Assembly: GCA_022837245.1 (NCBI GenBank)
Contig: JALHHX010000022.1
Coordinates: 1-29,343, forward strand
Length of the DNA stretch: 29,343 nt
Source: Lentisphaerota bacterium
GTDB taxonomy: Bacteria > Verrucomicrobiota > Kiritimatiellia > RFP12 > UBA3636
Reading direction: 5' to 3'
Part shown: in pieces, positions 4,812-12,055 of the stretch
Numbering within the stretch: position 1 is the first letter of the stretch
How the letters are laid out: every line of letters starts with the position of its first letter
Position numbers and translations under genes: made by a program
Notes under the pieces: generated by a model
Seen by the model: the letters and a program-made list of their open reading frames with translations, nothing else
Database searches by the model: none
What the model was told of the DNA's origin: nothing

Positions 4812-5936
4812 ATGGGAATGGTCATCGATGCAAAGATTCCGGGCGGCAACGTTATAGTGCACTTGGTAACGGAAAACGAAGCGGTTCTGGAGCCTGATCT
4901 CAGGGATACGGCCGAAAAGTGGTTTTACTGGAAGTTCAAGGTGGGGTTCGACAAACCGGGAATGTACAGCTTTAGGTTCGTCAATGGCGCCGCGATCGGC
5001 ACACGCGGCCCGGCGGTCAGCGCCGACAATGGGCTGAGCTGGGAATGGCTCGGGCGAGAAGCCTCGCAGCAGGAGGAAACGTTTTCCTTCGAATGCGCCG
5101 AGGCGGGGCTGGAGCGCTGGTTTTGCGTGTGCATCCCGTATATGCAGCCGGAGTGGGAGAGGTTTATCGCCGTGATGCCCACTGACTCTATAACTGTTTC
5201 CACGCTCTGCCACAGCCGAAAAGGGCGCGCCGTGGAATGCCTTACAATCGGCAGTCCGAACGCGTCGAAACGCATCCTTGTGACAAGCCGTCATCACGCC
5301 CAGGAGTCGATGGCCACGTTTTCTCTAGAAGGGTTTATCCGTGAGATTGCGGAGCACCCAGAAAGCCATGCGGATACCTTTGTGTTCGCAGTGCCGTTTG
5401 TGGACAAGGATGGAGTCGAGAACGGCGACCAGGGTAAGCGCCGTATGCCACACGACCACGGTCGTGACTATGTTGACGAGCCGCTCTACACAGAGACCAG
5501 AGCGATCAAGGAGAAGATCATGGAGCACCGTTTCAATTTGGCGATCGACATGCATTGTCCGTGGCTACGTGGATACCCCTACAACGAAACCATGTACTTC
5601 GTTGGGCCGTCGGATCCCGGCGAGTCCGAGATCACAGAACGTTTTTCGCGTTTGCTGGAGGAGGAGTCGACGCCCGACGCTCCACATTTCGCGGCGGATG
5701 ACCTCCCGTATGGAGTAGCCTGGAATACTGCGTCCAACTATTCTGAAGGAAGGCCGCAGGGCGCTTGGATGCGCGAACACTGCGACTGGCATCCCGCCCG
5801 TATAGGGGCGGAGATCCCGTTCGCGAATTTCCGAGACTTGACAATAATGCCGGAAAACGCGATGAATCTTGGCCGGGCTTTCGCCCGGGCAGCAGCGCGT
5901 TTTCTGGCTTTGCCTATAGCCCCTGGCAGACAGTGA
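4812..5936 (+). CDS. M14-family zinc carboxypeptidase, cytosolic-carboxypeptidase-like
   Basis: The protein has 374 residues. Residues about 1-120 form a beta-rich N-terminal domain (WFYWKFKV, GTRGPAVSADNGLSWEW) like that preceding the catalytic domain of bacterial relatives of cytosolic carboxypeptidases. The peptidase domain has zinc ligands His162 and Glu165 (HHAQES), substrate-binding region Asn204-Gly and Arg210/211/218, third zinc ligand His248 (DMHCPW), and a late Glu in ARIGAEIPF as candidate catalytic base. There is no signal peptide, so it should act in the cytoplasm, removing C-terminal residues from an unknown substrate. AAGG lies about 10 nt before the ATG. Its 3' end overlaps the convergent pta gene by 23 bp. 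Confidence 0.8.
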   Translation: MGMVIDAKIPGGNVIVHLVTENEAVLEPDLRDTAEKWFYWKFKVGFDKPGMYSFRFVNGAAIGTRGPAVSADNGLSWEWLGREASQQEETFSFECAEAGLERWFCVCIPYMQPEWERFIAVMPTDSITVSTLCHSRKGRAVECLTIGSPNASKRILVTSRHHAQESMATFSLEGFIREIAEHPESHADTFVFAVPFVDKDGVENGDQGKRRMPHDHGRDYVDEPLYTETRAIKEKIMEHRFNLAIDMHCPWLRGYPYNETMYFVGPSDPGESEITERFSRLLEEESTPDAPHFAADDLPYGVAWNTASNYSEGRPQGAWMREHCDWHPARIGAEIPFANFRDLTIMPENAMNLGRAFARAAARFLALPIAPGRQ

Positions 5937-6927
5937 TGGCGGCCACGCCGAAGATGTCGTCGGCCGAGCATCCGCGCGAAAGGTCGTTGACAGGCTTCGC
6001 AAGTCCTTGCAGGATTGGACCGAATGCCTTCGCGCCGGCGAGGCGCTCGGTGATTTTATAGCAAATGTTGCCTGACTGCAGATCGGGGAAGATGAGCACG
6101 TTCGCCTGTCCTGCGACCGAGCTGCCTGGTGCCTTGGAGTCAGCAACTTTCTGTACAAGCGCGGCGTCCGCCTGCATCTCTCCGTCGACGTCTGCTTGTA
6201 TGCCTTGCTCCAGAAAACGTATCTTGGCGAGACTTGCCGCCTTCTGCACTTTGTCCACTAGTTCGTGGCTGGCGCTGCCTTTGGTGGAGAAACTAAGGAA
6301 CGCCAATTTGGGTCTTTTGCCTAGAAGGGCGGCCGCGCTCGCCGCTGTAGCCTGCGCCACGTCGACAAGCTCCTCTGCAGATGGGCAGGGGTTGACGGCG
6401 CAGTCGGCGTACAGGAGGGTGGTTTCGCCGGATGGGGCGGGGCTCTTGAGGTCCATGATAAAGCACGAGCTGGCGAGCTTTATGCCTTTGGCGGTGCCGA
6501 CGCAGTGGAAGGCGGCGCGCAGCATGTCGGGCGTGGATGCAATCGAGCCCGCAACCAAGCCGTCGGCGAGTCCCTGCGAGAGCATCATGTTTCCGAAATA
6601 CAATCGTTTCGTGCGTATCCACTTAGTGGCATCCTCCTGCGAGAGCCCTTTGGCCTTGCGGCGTTCGAAGAGAGCCGCGGCGAGCTCATCCCCTAGCGGG
6701 GCGGTCGTGTAGTCGATGACTTCGACGGGGAGTCCCTTGAAAGAGACGCCGGCCTTAGCGCATGCGTTGTCGATTTCCGAGGCAGTGCCCAAGAGGGTTG
6801 TTCTGCAGACGCCCTCGCTGGCAAGTTTATGCGCAGCGGATACGACTCGCGGATCCATGCCCTCGGGCAGGACGATGTGTTTGTTGGCGGCTTTGGCCTT
6901 TGGAAGAATTGTTTCGAGAAAATTCAT
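5914..6927 (-). CDS. pta: Phosphate acetyltransferase (phosphotransacetylase)
   Basis: The 337 residues match the compact Pta form with no N-terminal DRTGG extension. It begins with the family pattern ILPKAKAANKHIVLPEGMDPRVV, and the C-terminal half has ANVLIFPDLQSGNICYKITERLAGAKAFGPILQGLAKPVNDLSRG, the typical active-site and dimer region (quoted in part: SGNICYKITERLAGA). It converts acetyl-CoA plus phosphate to acetyl phosphate and CoA in the cytoplasm. Its ATG overlaps the ackA stop in an ATGA, so translation is coupled to acetate kinase. Together the two make ATP and acetate from acetyl-CoA, as expected for a fermenter. The 3' end overlaps the carboxypeptidase gene. Confidence 0.95.
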   Translation of the reverse strand: MNFLETILPKAKAANKHIVLPEGMDPRVVSAAHKLASEGVCRTTLLGTASEIDNACAKAGVSFKGLPVEVIDYTTAPLGDELAAALFERRKAKGLSQEDATKWIRTKRLYFGNMMLSQGLADGLVAGSIASTPDMLRAAFHCVGTAKGIKLASSCFIMDLKSPAPSGETTLLYADCAVNPCPSAEELVDVAQATAASAAALLGKRPKLAFLSFSTKGSASHELVDKVQKAASLAKIRFLEQGIQADVDGEMQADAALVQKVADSKAPGSSVAGQANVLIFPDLQSGNICYKITERLAGAKAFGPILQGLAKPVNDLSRGCSADDIFGVAAITVCQGL

Positions 6928-8180
6928 ATTGCAAAATCCTTGATTTCTTCGTGTTTTCTAGATGCCGCGCGTGCGGCTGTTACGACTTCGAAAGTCTGGC
7001 GGGCAATCATCAACTCCTCGTCCGTGGGCATTATGATCGCGGCCACTCTCGAGTCGGCGGTTGATACAAAGCATGGGCCACGACGCGTGCGGTTTGCATC
7101 CTCGTCCATTGTGCATCCGATCGATCCGAGTTGGGATATGACCCTTGAGCGCGCTTGCCAGCTGTTCTCTCCGATGCCACCGGTGAAAACGATTGCGTCG
7201 GCCCCGCCTATGAGGGCGCTGTAGCCGCCTATGTAGAATATTATGCGGTGGACCCACATGTCGAGCGCGAGCTTCGCGGTTTCGACGCCATTGGCGGCGT
7301 TGTTGACGATATCGCGCATGTCGCCGGAGTTGATGCCTCCGACACCGAGCAAGCCGCTTTTCTTATTGAGGAGGTTGTCGATCTCGTCGGCGGTCATGCC
7401 CTGGCGGACCAGAGTCAGCACGACGGCTGGGTCGAGGTTGCCACTGCGAGTGCCCATGACGACACCATCGAGCGGCGTGAGCCCCATCGTGGTGTCGTAC
7501 ACCTTGCCGTATTTGACGGCGGCGAGGCTTGAGCCGTTGCCAAGGTGGCAGGTCACGAGCTTGAGTTCCTCAGGCTTTTTCCCGAGGAATTCGGCGGTCG
7601 CGAGCGTCACGTAGTGATGCGAAGTGCCGTGGAATCCGAATTTGCGGATCCCGTATTTCTCGTAGTATTCATTTGGGATCGCGTAGTGGCTTGCGTAATC
7701 AGGCATTGTCTGGTGGAATGCGGTATCGAACACTGCCACATTCGGGGCGTCGGGGAATATTTTCTTGCATGCCTCCACTCCGCCGATATTGGCTGGCATG
7801 TGGAGCGGCCCGAGCGGGACTAGGTAGCGGAGCTGCGTCATCACATCCGCGGTTACCATCGTGGCTTCTTTGAAAATTTCGCCTCCGTGCAGCACGCGGT
7901 GGCCTATGGCGCCGATTTCTGCGAGAGAATCCATAACGCCGAGTTTGGGATCCACTAGGCATTTGGTCAGGATTTCAAGGGCGGCAGCGTGGTTGTCTGC
8001 CACTACTGTTTTCTCCGTTTTAGGCTCGCCGCTCCGGCTGTAGACCATGTTCGCGGATTCTGTCCCAATCCTCTCCACAAGACCAGAAGCCAAGCGTTGC
8101 TTTGTGCTTATTGCGTAGAGCGTGAGTTTGAGTGATGAGGAGCCGGAGTTTATTACTAAGATTTTTTCTGACGAATTCAT
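6924..8180 (-). CDS. ackA: Acetate kinase
   Basis: From the ATG at 8180 the product has 418 residues, close to the usual 400. It starts with the ASKHA phosphate-binding strand ILVINSGSSSLK, and contains GHRVLHGG, FDTAFHQTMP (with catalytic Asp), YGIRKFGFHGTSH, HLGNGSSL and the C-terminal adenosine motif VFTGGIGEN. It makes ATP and acetate from acetyl phosphate and ADP. A longer frame reaches back to 8315 but would translate the promoter and the 28-bp leader repeats, so I reject it. The Shine-Dalgarno at 8180 is weak. It is the first gene of the ackA-pta operon. Confidence 0.95.
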   Translation of the reverse strand: MNSSEKILVINSGSSSLKLTLYAISTKQRLASGLVERIGTESANMVYSRSGEPKTEKTVVADNHAAALEILTKCLVDPKLGVMDSLAEIGAIGHRVLHGGEIFKEATMVTADVMTQLRYLVPLGPLHMPANIGGVEACKKIFPDAPNVAVFDTAFHQTMPDYASHYAIPNEYYEKYGIRKFGFHGTSHHYVTLATAEFLGKKPEELKLVTCHLGNGSSLAAVKYGKVYDTTMGLTPLDGVVMGTRSGNLDPAVVLTLVRQGMTADEIDNLLNKKSGLLGVGGINSGDMRDIVNNAANGVETAKLALDMWVHRIIFYIGGYSALIGGADAIVFTGGIGENSWQARSRVISQLGSIGCTMDEDANRTRRGPCFVSTADSRVAAIIMPTDEELMIARQTFEVVTAARAASRKHEEIKDFAI

Positions 8181-8195
8181 TGCATGAGTTGTTTC

Positions 8196-8255
8196 TTCGG
8201 TGGAAAGAGCAAAAAGCCAAGACTTCTTTCGGTGGAAAGAGCAAAAAGCCAAGAC
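8196..8255. repeat. Two identical 28-bp direct repeats in the ackA leader
   Basis: TTCGGTGGAAAGAGCAAAAA and the 8 bases after it occur identically at 8196-8223 and 8228-8255, with 4 bp between (period 32). Both copies lie in the 5' untranslated region of ackA, between its promoter and start codon. This may be a recent slippage duplication or a paired binding site. Confidence 0.9.
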
Positions 8256-8286
8256 CTCTTGAGGAGCATCTAAGAACAGCTTGGGT

Positions 8287-8315
8287 AGTATATCCCAGTA
8301 ACCTGCGTAAAGCAA
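8287..8315 (-). promoter_or_regulatory. Promoter of ackA-pta
   Basis: On the minus strand TTGCTT (8315-8310), a 17-bp spacer and TATACT (8292-8287) predict a start near 8280. That gives a leader of about 100 nt containing the duplicated 28-bp element. Confidence 0.55.
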
Positions 8316-8323
8316 GAAGGTTC

Positions 8324-9286
8324 CTAATTTCCGCCGTCTATACGGGGGATCATGAATGTAACGCGCATTGAGCGGTGGTCTGACATTGCGTTTTTGGCGA
8401 AGACAAACGGTTTGCCGCTGGGTTGCAGACCCGAGTAGAGTATAAAGTCGAACCGTGCGGCGGGGTGGTATGCGCTGGCGGGCAACGTGGCGTAGGCGTC
8501 GCCGGTCAGGCCTTCAAAGGCGTCCTTGAAGCCGTCGGCGAGGATGTCGCGGATCGTGTTCTCGGATTCAAACCTGGCGTCAGTGAGCGACGTGTTGAAG
8601 TCGCCCGCGATGATGAAAGCCTGGATATCCTCCCCGTTGTGGCCCTGTTTGCGGAGTTCGTTGACCTTCCGCATGAGCTGCTGCGATGCTAGTTCCCGCT
8701 TCAGTCGGTTGAGCGCGGCCTGTTTACGCTCGTCTTGTTCCTCCGCGATGTAGTTGCTCTTTAGGTGCACGTTGAAGCAGGCGACAAGTCCGTCGTTGAT
8801 TCTAAGGAGGGCGTAAGCGTATCCGCGCGGCGGGTATACGAAGTCGGCCGCGCGCCATGGTTCTGAGTCCGAATCCACTATTTCGAATCGGGTGAAAATC
8901 GCGACTTGCTGCAGCGATGGTTCTTCCTCGCCGTAGCTGTAAAAGGAAGAGCAGACGGCCAGTTTGAAAACGGGGTCGTTTAGGCGCGCGACAAGGCTTT
9001 GGCAGGTGGCCGTGTCCCGGATTTCCTGAGCGAAGAAAATGTCGGGAACACCCTGGCGCCGCATGATCCTTGCAGTGTTGCTGATTCGCTCGGACTCGTC
9101 TGCTTCCGGTTGAGGGTCGATATAGCCCGCTGGGAACCATTCCATGTTCCAGGTCTGGACGTCGAAAGCGTTTCCGCTTTTGCCGAGGCGTGGAAGGAAC
9201 TCCCATGCTGCGATTGCGAGCATGAGGGCGGCATAGACCAGCAAGCGGGCCGCTTTTCCGTGGGTTGGTCGAAAGGAACGCTTCAT
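8324..9286 (-). CDS. Membrane-anchored or secreted endonuclease/exonuclease/phosphatase-fold protein
   Basis: The protein has 320 residues. After a basic start, a hydrophobic segment (LLVYAALMLAIAAWEF, about 15-30) is a signal peptide or membrane anchor. The EEP-fold motifs follow: VQTWNMEWF, FFAQEIRD with the metal-binding Glu, FNVHLKSN, IIAGDFNTSL with the catalytic Asp-x-Asn, and a late SDHRSM with the catalytic His. Family members hydrolyse phosphodiesters or phosphomonoesters of nucleic acids, lipids or inositides; the substrate cannot be told from sequence. The anchor places it outside the cytoplasm, where nucleic acid scavenging is possible. Its ATG overlaps the zupT stop (ATGA), so it is coupled to the metal transporter. 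Confidence 0.8.
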   Translation of the reverse strand: MKRSFRPTHGKAARLLVYAALMLAIAAWEFLPRLGKSGNAFDVQTWNMEWFPAGYIDPQPEADESERISNTARIMRRQGVPDIFFAQEIRDTATCQSLVARLNDPVFKLAVCSSFYSYGEEEPSLQQVAIFTRFEIVDSDSEPWRAADFVYPPRGYAYALLRINDGLVACFNVHLKSNYIAEEQDERKQAALNRLKRELASQQLMRKVNELRKQGHNGEDIQAFIIAGDFNTSLTDARFESENTIRDILADGFKDAFEGLTGDAYATLPASAYHPAARFDFILYSGLQPSGKPFVFAKNAMSDHRSMRVTFMIPRIDGGN

Positions 9287-10149
9287 CGCATCAACACCAG
9301 GCTTACCGCCATCACTGCCATCCCTGTTATCAAACCTATTATGCTGTCATGCCCTTTGCCGTAGGAATGGCTGGCGGGTATGAGTTCGTCGAGCGAAATG
9401 TATACCATTATGCCAGAGACCCCTGCGAGGATGCAGCCCATCACCATGGGGGATTGGATGGCGTCTGCCCCGCCCAAGACCATGATGGAGACGAAAGCCA
9501 CGGCGGCGCCGACCGGTTCGGCGAGTCCGCTCAAAACGGAATAGATGAACGCGCGTTTCCGCGAGCCGCTGGCATAGTAGATCGGCACCGAAACGCTGAT
9601 GCCTTCAGGGATGTTGTGGAGGGCCACGGCCACGGCGATCGCCATGCCGAGGTGCGGGTCGTTCAAGGCGGATAGGAAAGTGGCGAGCCCTTCGGGAAAG
9701 TTGTGTATACCAATGGCCAGAGCTGTGAACACGCCAGTCCGCATCAATTTGCTTTTGCTCTGCTCGCTCCTCGTTTTTTGCTTTTGGATTTCCTGCCAAG
9801 TGTGCGGTTCGTGGAGAGGTGCCGTCTCATGCTCTGAGTGGATCTCGTGCGGGTTTTCGCCGGAAGGCACTAGCGTGTCGATGAAAGCAATTATCGCGAT
9901 CCCCATGAAGAACGCAACGGTCGTCAAGAGGTAAGCCGTCTGGTCTCCTTTCAGCTTTGTCATCACGGACAACGCCGCGGGGAACATTTCGACAAAAGAC
10001 ACATAGAGCATGACGCCGGCAGAAAACCCTGTCGAGATAGAAAGGAATCGGAAGTTCGTGCGTTTCGCTGTGAAGGCTATAAGGCTGCCGATTCCGGTTG
10101 CCATGCCTGCGAACAGCGTTAGTGCGAATGCTGTGAATAAATTATCCAT
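9283..10149 (-). CDS. zupT: ZIP-family divalent metal transporter, ZupT-like
   Basis: The 288 residues form about eight membrane helices, with the family start GFSAGVMLYVSFVEMFPAAL. Both metal-binding helices are intact: IGIHNFPEG (His149, Glu153) and ALHNIPEG (His178, Glu182). A His-rich cytoplasmic loop (about 100-117, with spaced HEIHSEHE and HEPH) is typical of ZIP proteins. It should import zinc, possibly iron or manganese, across the inner membrane. It follows the NYN-domain gene by 27 bp and is translationally coupled to the EEP-fold gene, an enzyme type that needs divalent metal. No metal-responsive operator is evident. Confidence 0.9.
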   Translation of the reverse strand: MDNLFTAFALTLFAGMATGIGSLIAFTAKRTNFRFLSISTGFSAGVMLYVSFVEMFPAALSVMTKLKGDQTAYLLTTVAFFMGIAIIAFIDTLVPSGENPHEIHSEHETAPLHEPHTWQEIQKQKTRSEQSKSKLMRTGVFTALAIGIHNFPEGLATFLSALNDPHLGMAIAVAVALHNIPEGISVSVPIYYASGSRKRAFIYSVLSGLAEPVGAAVAFVSIMVLGGADAIQSPMVMGCILAGVSGIMVYISLDELIPASHSYGKGHDSIIGLITGMAVMAVSLVLMR

Positions 10150-10176
10150 GTTGACGTGTGATCGTGTTCCGGTGGG

Positions 10177-11649
10177 TCAGAATAAAGAAAAGAATTCGTC
10201 CAGATGTAGCAGGAGGGATCCGCTTTGTGCAGCGTCTGAGCGCAAATCCCCGTCATCGCTCACGGTGATGACGGCGATCGGCCTGCCTTCTTGCATCGCG
10301 AGGAAGTCCACGTATTGGATGATCCGGTAGTCGGCTCGGTGATCGCCAGTGCCGCCGGAGTATACGATTTTAACATCGCTGTTGCCTAGCGCTGCGTATT
10401 CGGCCGGTTTCGGGCCGTCGAAATGAACGCGTATTTCGCACGGCTGAAGTAGCCTCTGGTATTCGCAGACGTCTTTAACGAAAAGGTTGCGCAGCTCCTC
10501 GTGTTTCATGCCCTTGGTTTCTTGCGCGGCGTACTGCGGCATCGTGTTGATAACGTTATGCCCGTCGATTAGAAAAACAGGTTTGTCATTTGGGCCGATA
10601 GCCTGATTCAAAGTCTCCGAGAGCGCCGTGCGGGGCGTCCGCTTTACAATTGGGATGGTCTCATCGATGCTTTTTATGAACTGTTCTTTGGAATCAATGG
10701 CGCCAGATTTCTTAAGTTGCGCGATCTTATCCATAGCGATGGAGAGTTCGGTTCTTAGCTCCGCAACCTTTTTGTCTTTCTCCTCAAGCTTCTTCGAGCA
10801 CTCGGCCTTTGCTCGGTTTGCGGCCTCGAGTGCGGAAGATTTGGCCGTCTTCTCCGCTTCCGCAGTCTTTATCGCTTTCGCAGCCTCCTCCGTTTTAGCG
10901 GCGAGAAGTGCTTTGAGCCCATCGATTTCTTTCAAAGCAGTTTTCAGCTCGGAACAGGTCTTGGCTGCATCCTTGCCGACCGATTCGGCGGTCTTTTTGG
11001 CGTCAAGCACCCTCTGCCGCTCTGTTCCCACCTTCTTTTGCAGGGTTTCGACTTGATGGGTGAGCTTTGCGTTCGTCCGTTTGATTCCGGCGTACGGATC
11101 TTTTTGCTTTTCCGGCGGCGAGGGTTCCGCAGATGCGATCGCTGGTGCGAGCAAGATTCGTGAAAGTTCGTCTATAAACGGCCCGAACACGGCGCCCAGC
11201 GCCTTGCGCGCATCATCGGTCGTCGCCGGGGGCGGGGCGATCGGCTTGCCGGAGTTGATGAACTCGACGGCTTTGGCCGCGACTTTGCCACGCGGGTCGA
11301 GCAGCATCCCCACGAGCAGGCGCGCACCACCGCAGAACGCCGCCATGCTCCCGAATCCGTATGTATCAGTGAGCGCCATCTCCGAAAGCACGCAGACGAA
11401 CTGTTGCTGGAAAGAATGACGGCGCAGGGCGTCTAGAGGACGCGGCGGCATCATCGCGGGACCGTCGACGAGCGCGCGGAGTCGTTTTCTGAGAGGCTCC
11501 GCTGCTGATGCGGTCGCGCGGATCCCGGGCGCGAAAGCTTTGTCCTCCGCCGCCAGTTCCACCAAGGCGTCGACGGGAAACGACGCCACAGTTCGGTGAA
11601 TTTCATCTTTCAGCTCCTGCGGGAGCGTCAAACCCTTAACGACTGCCAT
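10177..11649 (-). CDS. NYN/PIN-like domain protein with long coiled coil (putative RNase)
   Basis: The protein has 490 residues in three parts. About 1-185 is helical and unrecognised. About 190-325 is a Lys/Glu/Ala-rich coiled coil. From 356 to 490 is a YacP-like NYN domain with the acidic pattern FLIDGHN (Asp362), HFDG (about 411), TGDHRADYRI (Asp440) and VTVSDDGDLR (Asp465, Asp466, Asp468). NYN domains are PIN-fold, metal-dependent ribonucleases; the full acidic set suggests activity. The coiled coil implies oligomers or a partner. It has no signal peptide, so it is cytoplasmic. It is the first gene of a run with zupT and the EEP-fold gene. The predicted start of transcription almost coincides with the ATG. 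Confidence 0.75.
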   Translation of the reverse strand: MAVVKGLTLPQELKDEIHRTVASFPVDALVELAAEDKAFAPGIRATASAAEPLRKRLRALVDGPAMMPPRPLDALRRHSFQQQFVCVLSEMALTDTYGFGSMAAFCGGARLLVGMLLDPRGKVAAKAVEFINSGKPIAPPPATTDDARKALGAVFGPFIDELSRILLAPAIASAEPSPPEKQKDPYAGIKRTNAKLTHQVETLQKKVGTERQRVLDAKKTAESVGKDAAKTCSELKTALKEIDGLKALLAAKTEEAAKAIKTAEAEKTAKSSALEAANRAKAECSKKLEEKDKKVAELRTELSIAMDKIAQLKKSGAIDSKEQFIKSIDETIPIVKRTPRTALSETLNQAIGPNDKPVFLIDGHNVINTMPQYAAQETKGMKHEELRNLFVKDVCEYQRLLQPCEIRVHFDGPKPAEYAALGNSDVKIVYSGGTGDHRADYRIIQYVDFLAMQEGRPIAVITVSDDGDLRSDAAQSGSLLLHLDEFFSLF

Positions 11650-11656
11650 GCGTGTA

Positions 11657-11686
11657 AGTGTATTTGATGAGCTGTCCAGTCGTCAA
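11657..11686 (-). promoter_or_regulatory. Promoter of the NYN gene, possibly giving a leaderless mRNA
   Basis: On the minus strand TTGACG (11686-11681), an 18-bp spacer and TACACT (11662-11657) predict a start about 6-7 nt downstream, at or next to the ATG at 11649. No Shine-Dalgarno precedes the ATG. Confidence 0.4.
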
Positions 11687-11722
11687 GGTTATAAACGGGA
11701 ATCCGGGGGCCGAAAAATGCGG

Positions 11723-11752
11723 TTGCATGGTCAACTGCGTTTGTGATAGCAT
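11723..11752 (+). promoter_or_regulatory. Candidate promoter of tRNA-Glu
   Basis: TTGCAT (11723-11728), an 18-bp spacer and TAGCAT (11747-11752) lie about 30 bp before the tRNA. The match is moderate. Confidence 0.35.
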
Positions 11753-11782
11753 TGCACCCGTTTTTCGCAATGAGGCTTTCAC

Positions 11783-11857
11783 ACTCCCATCGTCTATCGG
11801 TTAGGACATAAGGTTTTCATCCTTAAAAGCGGGGTTCGACTCCCCGTGGGAGTGCCA
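11783..11857 (+). tRNA. tRNA-Glu (anticodon TTC)
   Basis: A full cloverleaf is visible: acceptor ACTCCCA pairing with TGGGAGT, D-arm with GGTTAGGAC, anticodon stem TAAGG/CCTTA around TTTTCAT, T-arm GCGGGGTTCGACTCCCCG, discriminator G and an encoded CCA. The TTC anticodon reads GAA and GAG. Confidence 0.95.
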
Positions 11858-11879
11858 TTTTACCGGCGGCACTTTCATG

Positions 11880-11908
11880 TTGACTCACGATGTCATTAGT
11901 GCTAAATT
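11880..11908 (+). promoter_or_regulatory. Promoter of tRNA-Leu
   Basis: TTGACT (11880-11885), a 17-bp spacer and TAAATT (11903-11908) predict a start near 11915, about 11 nt before the tRNA. Thus tRNA-Leu has its own promoter. Confidence 0.55.
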
Positions 11909-11925
11909 GACCGCCTGTTTCACCC

Positions 11926-12012
11926 GCTCGGGTGGCGGAATTGGCAGACGCGCTAGCTTGAGGGGCTAGTGGGAGCAATCTTATGCGGGTTCAAGTCCCG
12001 CCCCGAGCACCA
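11926..12012 (+). tRNA. tRNA-Leu (anticodon GAG)
   Basis: The acceptor GCTCGGG pairs with CCCGAGC. The D-arm is of leucine type (TGGCGGAATTGGCAGACGC), anticodon stem CTAGC/GCTAG encloses TTGAGGG, and there is a long variable arm (class II), T-arm GCGGGTTCAAGTCCCGC and an encoded CCA. It reads CUC and CUU. Confidence 0.95.
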
Positions 12013-12016
12013 TCTT

Positions 12017-12055
12017 AAACGGGAATCCGACCAGAGGTCTGGTTCCCGTTTTGTT
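12017..12055 (+). terminator. Intrinsic terminator after the tRNA pair
   Basis: AAACGGGAATCCGACC (12017-12032) pairs with GGTCTGGTTCCCGTTT (12036-12051) except at two positions, around an AGA loop, and the T-run TTTTGTTT follows. It touches the stop codon of the convergent metX-metW gene, so it may serve both directions. Confidence 0.8.

Noticed and set aside
4300..4849. Long open frames on both strands across the 24-bp repeats (for example an 8-residue SADAMAPD repeat protein)
   Set aside because: All frames stay open because the period is a multiple of three; none has start signals, a signal peptide or a non-repeat domain.
8181..8315. Longer N-terminus for acetate kinase starting at 8315
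   Set aside because: It would translate the promoter and duplicated 28-bp leader; the family N-terminus begins at the ATG at 8180.
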